Origin: a virus
Strand: one strand, 5' to 3'
Virus record (IMG/VR): IMGVR_UViG_3300043774_001556
Span: 1-32,284 of that record
Length of the DNA stretch: 32,284 nt
In this document: piece after piece, positions 22,609-30,009 of the stretch
How positions within the stretch are numbered: position 1 is the first letter of the stretch
Layout of the letters: every line of letters begins with the position of its first letter
Translations under genes and position numbers: made by a program
Notes under the pieces: generated by a model
What the model saw: the letters and a program-made list of their open reading frames with translations, nothing else
Databases searched by the model: none
Told to the model about the DNA's origin: nothing

Positions 22609-22863
22609 ATGATCCCACAATCCTACATCCGCTCATTAGTCCAAGGCACCACTGCTTTGCTCGTCATCAATGCGTTGCTCTGCCTGATCGGCACTGCGCT
22701 GTGCGCTGCAATGCTCTACGCCATTGCGATCAACCCTCAGTGGCCGTTCCTGATCATTGCACTGATCTCACTGATCATCGCAGACCTAGCCCGCACGATG
22801 ACCATTCACCAGCTCCGCAACCGCCGCCACTGGAAATCCTATCTCAACACCACGGATCGCTGA
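22609..22863 (+). CDS. Small two-TM membrane protein (84 aa)
   Basis: Two hydrophobic segments (about residues 11-35 and 45-62) separated by a short turn, with an Arg/His-rich tail (RNRRHWKSYLNTTDR) predicted on the cytoplasmic side. No family is recognised. An early expressed membrane protein in a temperate phage could act in superinfection exclusion or as an anti-holin, but no motif supports either. It ends at a TGATCAC heptad (22861). Confidence 0.6.
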   Translation: MIPQSYIRSLVQGTTALLVINALLCLIGTALCAAMLYAIAINPQWPFLIIALISLIIADLARTMTIHQLRNRRHWKSYLNTTDR

Positions 22864-22874
22864 TCACTCCACAC
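22861..22874. repeat. Heptad repeat block H5
   Basis: TGATCAC then TCCACAC, starting with the TGA stop of the two-TM gene; followed by a short A-run before the next ATG. Confidence 0.55.
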
Positions 22875-22890
22875 TTCCCAAAAAAAAGAG

Positions 22891-23595
22891 ATGTCCAAAA
22901 AACTAACAACCAAGCTCCCATCCTGGGATGATGCCCGTCAGCTGCTGGACCTGTTCAAAGGCCACGCCCTCATGACTGTAGCTGCCAAAGTCTGCCTCGG
23001 CATGACTCTACAAGCACTCAAAGAAAAAGAAGGATACACGCACGGAGGAAATCGCCACTCGGCCGAAGGAAAAATCACCTGGCCGGAGCTGCTGCAAAAG
23101 GAACTCGGCATCAGTGAACCCACCGCCCGCCGGTTCATTGAATCCGGGCTCGCCGTGAAAGCCAAGATCGCCAAGATCGGAGGATCCACGAAGCTGCTCG
23201 GCCTGCTAGACAAACCTGTGCAAACTCTGAGCCAGGCCGATGCAAAAACCCTGCAAGACGCCATCCGCACTGCCACCGATGGCGAAAGCATCACCAGCCT
23301 GCTGCAGGAATTCAGACTCATCAAATGCCCTCCACCCGCCCCGGATCACAGCGCTGGTGGCAGCGCGAAGCGCACCAAGCCATCAGAGCTGCAGCTCGCC
23401 TGGGACTTCGCCGGTGGTAGCGTCATCACAGAACTCAGCAAACTCCGCTCTGGATCCAACTTCAAGCACGCCCTGCACACCCTGCCACTCTCCGCTACGG
23501 ATGAAGTGCCCTTTGGCCTTGTCGACTACGTCGCCGAACTCCGCGCCACCTATGAGGAAGCGGAAGCCGTGCTGAAGACCCGCATGAAATCCTGA
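22891..23595 (+). CDS. Putative DUF3102-like DNA-binding protein (234 aa)
   Basis: Residues 35-90 carry a segment with L-K-E-K-E-G-Y, H-S-A-E-G-K-I-T-W-P-E-L-L and LGISEPTARRFIESG, the layout of DUF3102-type proteins in which a phage or plasmid HTH follows a conserved helix. The rest (about 110-234) is helical and charged with a Ser/Pro-rich linker near residue 145 and a C-terminal EEAEAVLK helix. It is the gene directly before MuA, where early regulators or replication accessories are found. Match is by pattern only. It is bounded downstream by heptad block H6, which begins with its own TGA stop. Confidence 0.5.
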   Translation: MSKKLTTKLPSWDDARQLLDLFKGHALMTVAAKVCLGMTLQALKEKEGYTHGGNRHSAEGKITWPELLQKELGISEPTARRFIESGLAVKAKIAKIGGSTKLLGLLDKPVQTLSQADAKTLQDAIRTATDGESITSLLQEFRLIKCPPPAPDHSAGGSAKRTKPSELQLAWDFAGGSVITELSKLRSGSNFKHALHTLPLSATDEVPFGLVDYVAELRATYEEAEAVLKTRMKS

Positions 23596-23627
23596 TCACT
23601 GATCACTTCCCACTCGTCACTTCCACC
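23593..23627. repeat. Heptad repeat block H6
   Basis: Two perfect TGATCAC units (23593-23606) then three degenerate units (TTCCCAC, TCGTCAC, TTCCACC) immediately before the MuA start (23631). No Shine-Dalgarno sits in the gap, so the repeats fill the ribosome-binding region. Confidence 0.75.
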
Positions 23628-23630
23628 ACC

Positions 23631-25742
23631 ATGTCACTCGCGCTCAAATCCCTGCACCCTGAGGAGCTACACGATTTCTCACAACTTCGTGAAGACGTTC
23701 GCCGCGATGTGCTCATGTGGATGGAAGCGATCAAAGAGTTGAACTCTGCCGGGCGAGGAACCACGGGGCAGGTGATCGCATCGATCTGCACCCGCCTGCG
23801 AGTGTCACCAGGCACTGTCTATCGAAAAATCGAGGCATTCAGAGAGCGTGGATGGACGGGCCTTATCAATGGCGCGAAATGCCCCGAGAGTGGATTGCCT
23901 CCCGCATTCAAAGCTTGGGTGGAATCCCTGCATCTTCGCAATCAGCGCGATAGCTCCGGCGCTGCCGTGCAGCGCATCGTCATCGATCAATGGTCTCTCT
24001 GGCGGCGCACCGGTGATCCGCAGCACGCATTGCCAGGATACACAACGCCTCCACCACCCAGCGTAAAAGGATACCCCGCTGGGTTCAGCGTAAAAAATCT
24101 CAATCGCCTCAAACCCTGCCAGCACAATCAGCGCCTCGCCCGCCAAGGCACCAAAGCTGCCAGCGCCTTTCTCCCCTCCATCCTCAAGACTCGTGTCGGC
24201 CTCAAATTCGGACAGGTCATGTTCTTCGATGACCAGGACTACGATCAGCGCATCGTCGCTCCAGGACTTAGCCAGAAGGCCATGCGCCCCCAGGGATTCA
24301 ATGCGCTCGATTATCTCTCCGGCTGCTTTGTCGACTACATCATCCGCTCGCGCTATCTCGATGCCGATAGCGACACCGTGAAGTCTCTCAACCAGCAAGA
24401 CTTTGTTTGGTTCGTGATTCACGTGCTCACTCACATTGGCTATCGCACGGATGATGAAGGTTCCATTTTCGTTTTCGAACACGGCACCGCATCCGGCTAC
24501 AACAACCAAAAGATCGAGACCGCCAATGGCATCAGCAACTTCGATGAAGCCCTGGCATTCGTCACCGGTGGCAAGCTCCGCATCGATCGCTCCGGCCTCT
24601 TCAATCAACCAGCATTCGCTGGCATGCTCTTCCGCCCGCAAAGCTCTGGCAACTTCCGCTTCAAGTCTCCCATCGAGTCCATGTTCAATCTCGTCCGCAA
24701 TGAGTCCAGCATGCTGCTCGGCCAGATCGGCCTGAATGAGCGCACGCACGGCCCCGAAGAAAACTATGGCCTCGATATCTATACCACCCAGCTGCTCAAA
24801 GCCTACGCCACACTCTCACCGGAACGCCAAGAAATGATTCGCTGGCCGCTGCACACGCTCGCGCAATTCGGCCAGCTCTACGCTTCCATCTATGAGACCA
24901 TCAACGCCCGCACAGATCACGCTCTGGAAGGCTGGGAGTCATGCGGCCATGTGGTTCCGCTCATCCGATTGGCTCCATCTGATGACGCGCCTTGGATGAC
25001 ACCGGACCAGCTGGCCAAGCTGCCAGCCCGCACCCAAGAACTCGCCCTCAGTTTGCTCGATGCACCTGGCTTCACCAAACCCCATCGCCTCAGCCCTCGC
25101 CAAGTCATGGAGATGCACAAGGGCGAACTCACCAAACTTCCCAAGTCCGCCGTGCCGCTGCTCATCCCGCGCCAGTGGGCGAGGGAAGTCACCGTAAAGA
25201 GCGACCGCACCATCACCATCCAAGACCAGCTCGCGGGGCCAGAGCCTTTCATCTATCTCTGCCGCATCATCACTCGCCACGGAGCAGAAATGCTTCGCCC
25301 TGGACTGAAACTGTTAGCTCGCTTCAATCCTGCCGATCCCACCGAGGTTTGCATCTCGGATGAGAATGACTGCTACATCGGTCACCTCGCCGCCACGACA
25401 CGTATCGGATTCATGGATACCGATGCCATGACCGCTCGCCTCGGCGAGCGCAGCGCCATCAAGGCAGACCTGGAAGCCCCGGTCCGCAATGCCCTTGCAC
25501 CTGTCATCCAAGACCGCATGGAAATGCGCGAGCACAATGATCGCCTCATCACCGGCGCACCCGTGACCGAGGAGGAAATCGCGGCCGCCCGCAGTGAGTC
25601 TGCACAGAAGGCTGTCACTACCCGCCGCCACCGCTCCTGGGCAGAGCATCTTGACGAGGCTGCGATTTCCCAAGCCCTCACTCCCGAGCAAGTGCAGCCC
25701 GCCATCAGCGACGAAACCATCGCTCACTACCTCGAAGATTGA
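23631..25742 (+). CDS. MuA-type transposase, DDE recombinase (703 aa)
   Basis: Layout: N-terminal HTH (about residues 45-80, TGQVIAS...VSPGTVYRKIEAFRERG), second DNA-binding region (about 90-185), RNase H-like core (190-365) and a C-terminal beta-barrel/MuB-contact region (about 500-703). Core carboxylates: D200/D201 in MFFDDQD, E349 in SPIESMF, but the second position reads F-E-H-G-T-A (E283) where Asp is usual. The transposase cuts phage ends, joins them to target DNA and drives replicative transposition. It precedes MuB as in Mu. It starts directly after heptad block H6 with no Shine-Dalgarno. The length is close to Mu A (663 aa). No frameshift or stop is seen. Confidence 0.9.
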   Translation: MSLALKSLHPEELHDFSQLREDVRRDVLMWMEAIKELNSAGRGTTGQVIASICTRLRVSPGTVYRKIEAFRERGWTGLINGAKCPESGLPPAFKAWVESLHLRNQRDSSGAAVQRIVIDQWSLWRRTGDPQHALPGYTTPPPPSVKGYPAGFSVKNLNRLKPCQHNQRLARQGTKAASAFLPSILKTRVGLKFGQVMFFDDQDYDQRIVAPGLSQKAMRPQGFNALDYLSGCFVDYIIRSRYLDADSDTVKSLNQQDFVWFVIHVLTHIGYRTDDEGSIFVFEHGTASGYNNQKIETANGISNFDEALAFVTGGKLRIDRSGLFNQPAFAGMLFRPQSSGNFRFKSPIESMFNLVRNESSMLLGQIGLNERTHGPEENYGLDIYTTQLLKAYATLSPERQEMIRWPLHTLAQFGQLYASIYETINARTDHALEGWESCGHVVPLIRLAPSDDAPWMTPDQLAKLPARTQELALSLLDAPGFTKPHRLSPRQVMEMHKGELTKLPKSAVPLLIPRQWAREVTVKSDRTITIQDQLAGPEPFIYLCRIITRHGAEMLRPGLKLLARFNPADPTEVCISDENDCYIGHLAATTRIGFMDTDAMTARLGERSAIKADLEAPVRNALAPVIQDRMEMREHNDRLITGAPVTEEEIAAARSESAQKAVTTRRHRSWAEHLDEAAISQALTPEQVQPAISDETIAHYLED

Positions 25743-25763
25743 TTTTTCAACACCACACACATC

Positions 25764-26870
25764 ATGGCAAAAACAACAACAACAATACCCACCGATACCA
25801 CCACAGAAGAACTGCGCGGAGCATCCATCGTTGCACGCGGCGAATCCGCTCTCGCCTCCTCGGCGCACAGCAGAATCAACATCCCGTTCAATCTCAATTC
25901 ATGGCGCGAACTGGATCCAGAAATTGCCGAAGAGCTTGCATGGTTTCATCAACACAGCCTGGAAGAAAATCTGGACTGGAAACAAGTCTGCAACGCGCTC
26001 AACTACTCACAGACCGTGATCTTCCGCGTGCTGAAAGGCACCTACGAAGGAAGCTGGGACAAAGTGGTGGAGAGCATCAAATCCTACCGCCGCATTATCA
26101 CGGAACGGGTCGCCATCAAGCACGCAGATTTTCGTGAGACACGCATCACTCGCCTCGTCACCGGCGGCCTCACCTACGCTCTGGCAAACAACTCCATTAC
26201 CAAGATCACTGGTGAGTCACGCCAAGGCAAAACCGTAGCTGCAAAATGGTGGCGTGATCAGAACAACCACGGCCGCACCGCCTACATCACCGCACCCGCC
26301 ATCGGCGGCGCAAAACCGCTCCTCAAAGAACTCGCCATGGTCCTCGGCATCAACAAGGCCAATAGCACCACGAACATGCACGATGCCATCCTGCGCGCCT
26401 TCAACAGCAACCGCATGCTCATCGTCGACGAGGCGCACCGGCTGCTCCCCAAAGACCGCCGCACCGATCCCACGCTGCTGGAGATCCTTCGCGATATCCA
26501 CGACCGCACCGGCTGCGGTCTCGGCCTGCTCACCACCCGCCGGTTCGATGAAGGCATCGCCAAGAGCGACTACATGTATGAGCAAGTTCTCGGCCGTATC
26601 GGCATGCCGGTGCAATTGCCCCGCGAATTCGAATGGGATGACATTGGCCCCATCGTCGATCAATACCTTGCGCACACTCCGGCGGATCTTCGCAAAGAAC
26701 TTATCAAAATCGCCAATAGCCCAGGCCGCCTTGGCATCGTCTGCGAGACCCTGAAATTCGCCAGCCGCATCGCCAAGAAAAAGGACTGCAAACTCACTGC
26801 AGCGGAGGTGAAAGAGTCCATGGCCGTCCGTCACCAAATGATGGGAGAAACCCAATACGCCAAGAAATGA
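25764..26870 (+). CDS. MuB-type AAA+ ATPase, transposition target selector (368 aa)
   Basis: Walker A is GESRQGKT (150-157) and Walker B is MLIVDEA (218-224), followed by HRLLPKDRR. The LTTRRFDEG segment (about 257-265) may contribute a sensor arginine. An N-terminal extension (45-130) has a helix-turn-helix-like region (WKQVCNALNYSQTVIFRVLKG) longer than needed for the ATPase, matching Mu B, whose N-terminal part binds DNA. The C-terminal 60 residues are helical and basic. MuB binds DNA, recruits the transposase and prevents self-insertion. Encoded directly after MuA and preceded by a CACACACATC leader with no Shine-Dalgarno. Confidence 0.85.
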   Translation: MAKTTTTIPTDTTTEELRGASIVARGESALASSAHSRINIPFNLNSWRELDPEIAEELAWFHQHSLEENLDWKQVCNALNYSQTVIFRVLKGTYEGSWDKVVESIKSYRRIITERVAIKHADFRETRITRLVTGGLTYALANNSITKITGESRQGKTVAAKWWRDQNNHGRTAYITAPAIGGAKPLLKELAMVLGINKANSTTNMHDAILRAFNSNRMLIVDEAHRLLPKDRRTDPTLLEILRDIHDRTGCGLGLLTTRRFDEGIAKSDYMYEQVLGRIGMPVQLPREFEWDDIGPIVDQYLAHTPADLRKELIKIANSPGRLGIVCETLKFASRIAKKKDCKLTAAEVKESMAVRHQMMGETQYAKK

Positions 26871-27169
26871 CTAACCACGAGAAAATCCTCAAAGACCTCA
26901 GCATCAGCCAAGCGACCGCCGATAGCATCGCTGGCCGCCTCGATCTGCCTACCGAGGCTGTCCAGCTGCTTCTCTCCCAGCTCGTTGCACGAAAATTCAT
27001 CGAGTGCAGTCCACTCGGAAACACCAACCTCATTGTCTACCGCCTCACCTCCAACAACACCATCCCATGCTCGACCTCGCCACCACCCGTGAAGAACTCG
27101 AAGAACTCGCCACCGCAGCAGATCACATCGCCCGCACCGGCCAAGTCTACATCTCCGAGCGCGCCGTGA
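26867..27169 (+). CDS. Small winged-helix-like protein with overlap-derived tail (100 aa)
   Basis: Residues 1-60 form a likely winged helix (EKILKDLSISQATADSIAGRLDLPTEAVQLLLSQL and a FIECSPLGNTNLIVYRL wing) suited to DNA binding. The last approximately 35 residues are Pro/Ser/Thr-rich and lie within the first 103 nt of the next gene in another frame, so they may not be folded. ATGA overlap with the MuB gene suggests coupling. The function is not identified; an early regulator is plausible. The tail may reflect loss of an earlier stop codon. Confidence 0.5.
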   Translation: MTNHEKILKDLSISQATADSIAGRLDLPTEAVQLLLSQLVARKFIECSPLGNTNLIVYRLTSNNTIPCSTSPPPVKNSKNSPPQQITSPAPAKSTSPSAP

Positions 27170-27291
27170 ATTTCTGGAAACACAAAGCCGAATTCCTTCG
27201 CGGCCTCAGCGATGTCCTAGAACAACTCGAAACACAAGACCTCACCCTCACCAACCTCCAAACCGCCGCCGAACAAGCACTCATCCATTAG
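27067..27291 (+). CDS. Small hypothetical early protein (74 aa)
   Basis: I place the start at the ATG at 27067 inside the tail of the preceding gene; an in-frame start at 27004 would lengthen a shadow region. The protein is helical and acidic (TTREELEELATAADHIA ... LEQLETQDLTLTNLQTAAEQAL), possibly a coiled coil or dimer. No family recognised. The frame-shifted overlap with the winged-helix gene over 103 nt is unusual for this compact genome. Confidence 0.5.
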   Translation: MLDLATTREELEELATAADHIARTGQVYISERAVNFWKHKAEFLRGLSDVLEQLETQDLTLTNLQTAAEQALIH

Positions 27292-27303
27292 CGTTACTCC
27301 ATC

Positions 27304-27468
27304 ATGAAAGAAACCATCTCCTATCTCGAAACCCAGATCGAAATGATGCTCAACAATGCGCAATACCAACAAAGCGCCGGTGATCACATCAACGCCAAAC
27401 GCAACAGACGCATGGCAAAGGACTTGCAAAAAATTGTCAAGCTCGCCCGCGCCATTTTCCTCTCCTGA
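27304..27468 (+). CDS. Very small hypothetical protein (54 aa)
   Basis: ATG at 27304, TGA at 27466-27468; below common ORF cut-offs. Helical and basic in the C-terminal half (NAKRNRRMAKDLQKIVKLARAIF). In line with the gene spacing of the early operon (12 nt after its neighbour, 34 nt before the next gene), so a credible small gene. No function can be assigned. Confidence 0.4.
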   Translation: MKETISYLETQIEMMLNNAQYQQSAGDHINAKRNRRMAKDLQKIVKLARAIFLS

Positions 27469-27502
27469 TCCTCACACCCCAAACCTCCAACTATACAAAC
27501 GT

Positions 27503-27724
27503 ATGCCATCCAAAGCCGAAATCAAAGCCAACCAGAAAGAAGCCCGCGAGCTGAAAAAAATGCTCACTTCCAAGCAACGCGCCAATCTCAAAGAGACCAA
27601 GGCCCAGCGTGCCATCATCCGCAAGGCCGAGCGCAAAATCGCCGTGCTCGCCCTGCAGCAAGACCTGTTCACCAAAGACGTCAACCGCCGCCTCGCGATT
27701 CTCGAAGGCCGCAACGAAGCCTAA
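27503..27724 (+). CDS. Small basic helical protein (73 aa)
   Basis: The start is taken at ATG 27503; the frame also extends upstream across the previous gene. Long basic amphipathic helices with heptad-like Leu/Ile positions (KEARELKKMLTSKQRANLK, KAERKIAVLALQQDL) and no known motif. A nucleic acid-binding or coiled-coil role is possible. TATACAAACG (27492-27501) precedes its start directly. Confidence 0.5.
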   Translation: MPSKAEIKANQKEARELKKMLTSKQRANLKETKAQRAIIRKAERKIAVLALQQDLFTKDVNRRLAILEGRNEA

Positions 27725-27742
27725 TCCCGAACCAGCCCGATC

Positions 27743-28243
27743 ATGACACCAGAACAAAAAGCCGCCGATATCAAACGTGGTCACGAAATCAAAAAGCTCA
27801 TCGCCGAGTTGGAAACTGAACTCGAAGCCATCGTAGAACGCCTCGAAGCCGATGCACTCGCAGGCCCTCACGTTCCTCTCGAAGACGCCGAGCGCGAAGG
27901 CAAACAACGCATCATCGAGACGCCCACACACCGCCTCCGCATCCGCATCGAGAGCGATTCCCTCGTCGGCGGATTCGATATTGGCAGCGATCTGGAAAAG
28001 GACATTTCCGCGATGATCACCACAGATCAATTCAACGCTTTGTTCAAGCGCGTAGAAAAGTACGAGCGCAAAGAAAAAGACGGTCACAAATTCCGCATCA
28101 AAGCCAAGAAGGCCCTGAAGGATCAAACACTCTACCTCAAGCTCATCCGAGCCCTGCGCTCGCTCGACAACAACGGCATCGCCAAATCCAAGATCGTCAT
28201 CCCCTGGAACGAAATCGAAACCCTCACACCTGCCCAGCAATGA
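27743..28243 (+). CDS. Hypothetical early protein, coiled-coil start (166 aa)
   Basis: Residues 8-45 form an acidic/basic coiled coil (IKKLIAELETELEAIVERLEADAL). A central beta-alpha region follows (RIIETPTHRLRIRIESDSLVGGFDIGSDLEKDIS), then a Lys/Arg-rich helix (KRVEKYERKEKDGHKFRIKAKKAL). In Mu the gene roughly here encodes Gam, which also has a coiled-coil start and a beta/alpha body of similar length, but I see no convincing motif match. It overlaps the next gene by 4 nt. A DNA-end binding role can only be proposed from position and size. Confidence 0.5.
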   Translation: MTPEQKAADIKRGHEIKKLIAELETELEAIVERLEADALAGPHVPLEDAEREGKQRIIETPTHRLRIRIESDSLVGGFDIGSDLEKDISAMITTDQFNALFKRVEKYERKEKDGHKFRIKAKKALKDQTLYLKLIRALRSLDNNGIAKSKIVIPWNEIETLTPAQQ

Positions 28244-28458
28244 GCACAGTCACCTGGATCGATGCTATACAAGCCCTGCCCGATGACGACATGACCGTCC
28301 TGATCGGCCTAGAAGACGGCGAAGTCTGGACCGGCTTCCTCGACTCCGGAATCTGGCGCTATGTCAGCGCCGACAAAATCGAAGCCAAAGTAACCCACTG
28401 GGCAGAATTCCCCGCCCCGCCCAACGCCGAGCCCATCCACGGCGAGAAAGATGTCTGA
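28240..28458 (+). CDS. DUF551-like phage protein (72 aa)
   Basis: DUF551 is recognised by a short beta module with a W-I-x-x-x-x-x-L-P-D-D-D start (TWIDAIQALPDDD), an internal strand and a VTHWAEFPAPP ending. All three are here: W-I-D at 6-8, P-D-D-D at 14-17, VTHW at 51-54. Such proteins are frequent in temperate phage early regions; the function is unknown. The ATG overlaps the upstream stop as ATGA, and the stop overlaps the next possible start by 8 nt. Confidence 0.65.
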   Translation: MSTVTWIDAIQALPDDDMTVLIGLEDGEVWTGFLDSGIWRYVSADKIEAKVTHWAEFPAPPNAEPIHGEKDV

Positions 28459-28657
28459 ATACACAATCGAGCTTATCGCCGTTGGATGCGGCGATTTGTT
28501 CATCCTCTTCCGAACTACCGAAAACCATGGAACCAGAAAGAATCGCAATCGAAAAATCCGAGCTAAAACAATGGCTCAAAGAAGCCGAGGCCGGGCTAAA
28601 TCCGCAAGTCGAATACCAACAGGGCGAAGATCGCCGGATGCTGGACGATGCCTTTGA
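28451..28657 (+). CDS. Possible small protein overlapping its neighbours (68 aa)
   Basis: The ATG at 28451 overlaps the DUF551 stop. The first 25 residues read as a plausible strand-rich start, but the rest is a basic low-complexity region lying over the next gene, which favours a spurious or short ORF. Alternatively the 28527 gene is the shadow. Only one of the two need be expressed. Confidence 0.2.
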   Translation: MSEYTIELIAVGCGDLFILFRTTENHGTRKNRNRKIRAKTMAQRSRGRAKSASRIPTGRRSPDAGRCL

Positions 28658-28715
28658 GGAGCGCGGCAAACGTCTGCAACTCATCGCAAATCGGCTGCGA
28701 ATATTTCTCGGATGA
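28527..28715 (+). CDS. Small hypothetical acidic protein (62 aa)
   Basis: The ATG at 28527 is preceded by AAAACC. The product is helical and acidic/basic-mixed (KSELKQWLKEAEAGL, QGEDRRMLDDAFEERGKRLQL). No family recognised. It has a more natural composition than the overlapping frame and ends before the Cys-rich gene. The frame extends further upstream over the neighbour, which I treat as shadow. Confidence 0.45.
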   Translation: MEPERIAIEKSELKQWLKEAEAGLNPQVEYQQGEDRRMLDDAFEERGKRLQLIANRLRIFLG

Positions 28716-28756
28716 ACAGTTAATTATACGAACGCTAAAATCCAATAACCACAGTC

Positions 28757-28972
28757 ATGAAATGCGAATGCCGCCAGTGCCGCAATGAAGCCACGTGGCA
28801 TCGCGCCCAGGCGATCCACGGCTGCGCCAACGCCCTCTGCAATGGCTGCTTCCTCCGGATCTACCATGGCTACCCGCACCACGTTTCCGCCTGGGAAAAA
28901 ATCCAACAACCCCAGCCTACTGCCCCTCAACCAACCACGAGCGCACCCACGCATCAACCAACACTTTTCTGA
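28757..28972 (+). CDS. Cys-rich putative zinc-binding protein (71 aa)
   Basis: Six cysteines (residues 3, 5, 8, 23, 28, 31) plus His in the first 43 residues, in a CxCxxC and CxNALCNGC arrangement, form one or two small zinc sites. The tail (50-71) is Pro/Thr/Gln-rich and disordered. Similar miniature zinc proteins occur in phage early operons; no family name is certain. The next gene, also Cys-rich, starts 3 nt after its stop. Confidence 0.55.
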   Translation: MKCECRQCRNEATWHRAQAIHGCANALCNGCFLRIYHGYPHHVSAWEKIQQPQPTAPQPTTSAPTHQPTLF

Positions 28973-28975
28973 ATC

Positions 28976-29203
28976 ATGAAGCATACCCCAGCTCGGTCCT
29001 TTACCTCAGCGTACAAATGGCTGGAATACAAATCCAAAACGACATGCACGGTCTGCGGCGACACGGGTAAATATCGTGGTTTCAAAGACGAATATGGCAT
29101 GGCAAAAAAAACCTATCGGTGTGGGTGTGATTATCCGGACGCATGGCGCACCCTGCAATATCCACCCCGCGTTAAAAAGACGCGCACCAACAAAAAAGCC
29201 TGA
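28976..29203 (+). CDS. Small zinc-ribbon-like protein (75 aa)
   Basis: A C-T-V-C-G-D-T-G motif (about residues 24-31) and later R-C-G-C-D make a C2-C2 zinc-ribbon, with a KYRGFKDEYGMAKKTYR beta loop between. The C-terminus is basic (KKTRTNKKA). Zinc ribbons often bind nucleic acid or partner proteins; function unknown. It is adjacent to another Cys-rich gene and an ASCH gene, forming a small nucleic acid-linked cluster. Confidence 0.55.
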   Translation: MKHTPARSFTSAYKWLEYKSKTTCTVCGDTGKYRGFKDEYGMAKKTYRCGCDYPDAWRTLQYPPRVKKTRTNKKA

Positions 29204-29207
29204 TTCC

Positions 29208-29588
29208 ATGATACGCCGCCCACTCAATTCCCAATTCAACACGGCCATTTTAGCTGACCGCAAACGCACGACGATTCGCAACAAGCCATGGCCAGTCGGG
29301 AAAACGATCCAACTCTACAATTGGAGTGGTGCCGCCTATCGAAGCAAGCAGATCGAAGTGACCGTAATCACCGTGTTATGGACTGCCCCGATCACCATCG
29401 AGAGAATTGACGACAGAGTGCTCTTTTACATCAATCACCTATTCTCAAAACCACTGTGGATACTCGAAGGCTTCGACTCACAAAAATCCATGCATGACTG
29501 GTTTCTTGCAAAACTGAAAAAAGGACAACGCCTGCAGCAGCACCTCATGTGCTTTCGACGTGTCACCAGCGAATTGCCAATCGCCTAA
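29208..29588 (+). CDS. ASCH-domain-like protein (126 aa)
   Basis: I place the start at ATG 29208; the frame is open upstream over the zinc-ribbon gene, which is shadow. The first 50 residues fit the ASCH fold: FNTAILADRKRTTIRN with the conserved T-x-R-N, a PVGKTIQLYNW strand and VTVITVLW. ASCH proteins bind RNA and modified nucleotides and can be nucleases or translation regulators. The C-terminal 40 residues are helical and basic. The assignment is by pattern only. Confidence 0.6.
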   Translation: MIRRPLNSQFNTAILADRKRTTIRNKPWPVGKTIQLYNWSGAAYRSKQIEVTVITVLWTAPITIERIDDRVLFYINHLFSKPLWILEGFDSQKSMHDWFLAKLKKGQRLQQHLMCFRRVTSELPIA

Positions 29589-29592
29589 CCCG

Positions 29593-30009
29593 ATGCCCTG
29601 CGACTACAAACAGTATCCGCTCGATTGGCATTCCAGAATCCGCCCTGCGATCCTGGAAAGAGCAGGGAATTGCTGTGAGAAATGCGGCCTCAAAAACCAC
29701 AGCATCGTGCTGCAAAAATCTCGAATTCCCATGGTCGAGGGATGCACCTACCGGTGGGCAAAACAGAACCTTGATTTCTACCACGATCCCACAGGCGGCA
29801 AAGCCATCATCATCGTGCTCAACATCGCCCACAAAGACCATTTCCCCATGAACTGCGCTCCGGAAAATCTCCTGGCACTCTGCCAAAAATGCCACAACCA
29901 AATGGACGCCAAACACCGCGCCAAAACGCGCCAAAAAAAACGCCGCGAAGCTCTTGAACTTTCCGCCCCCAGCCTTCCTCTCATCACCTCCATCATCTCA
30001 AAACTATGA
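29593..30009 (+). CDS. HNH-type endonuclease-like protein (138 aa)
   Basis: The start is taken at ATG 29593 (MPCDYKQYPLDW); an in-frame ATG 33 nt upstream overlaps the previous gene. The HNH core is ILERAGNCCEKCG with a zinc CxxC, then NIAHKDHFPMNCAPENLLALCQKCH with H-K-D-H, N and C-x-x-C-H. This is the fold of HNH nucleases, including those in phages. A tail with KTRQKKRREAL is basic. It could nick DNA in transposition or host takeover; the exact site is unknown. It overlaps the next gene by 4 nt. Confidence 0.75.
   Translation: MPCDYKQYPLDWHSRIRPAILERAGNCCEKCGLKNHSIVLQKSRIPMVEGCTYRWAKQNLDFYHDPTGGKAIIIVLNIAHKDHFPMNCAPENLLALCQKCHNQMDAKHRAKTRQKKRREALELSAPSLPLITSIISKL

Noticed and set aside
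18746-23627. TGATCAC blocks as CRISPR, attachment or MuA-end sites
   Set aside because: Units are 7 nt with no spacers, scattered at gene ends; Mu end sites are longer and lie at phage termini.
23805-24749. Long antisense ORF (314 aa) within MuA
   Set aside because: Opposite strand of a clear MuA gene, with alternating low-complexity composition and no start signal; a codon-bias shadow.
27491-28240. Minus-strand ORF (249 aa) opposite the early genes
   Set aside because: Phe/Asp/Gly-rich composition typical of reading Lys/Glu-rich helical genes backwards; the sense genes have better spacing.
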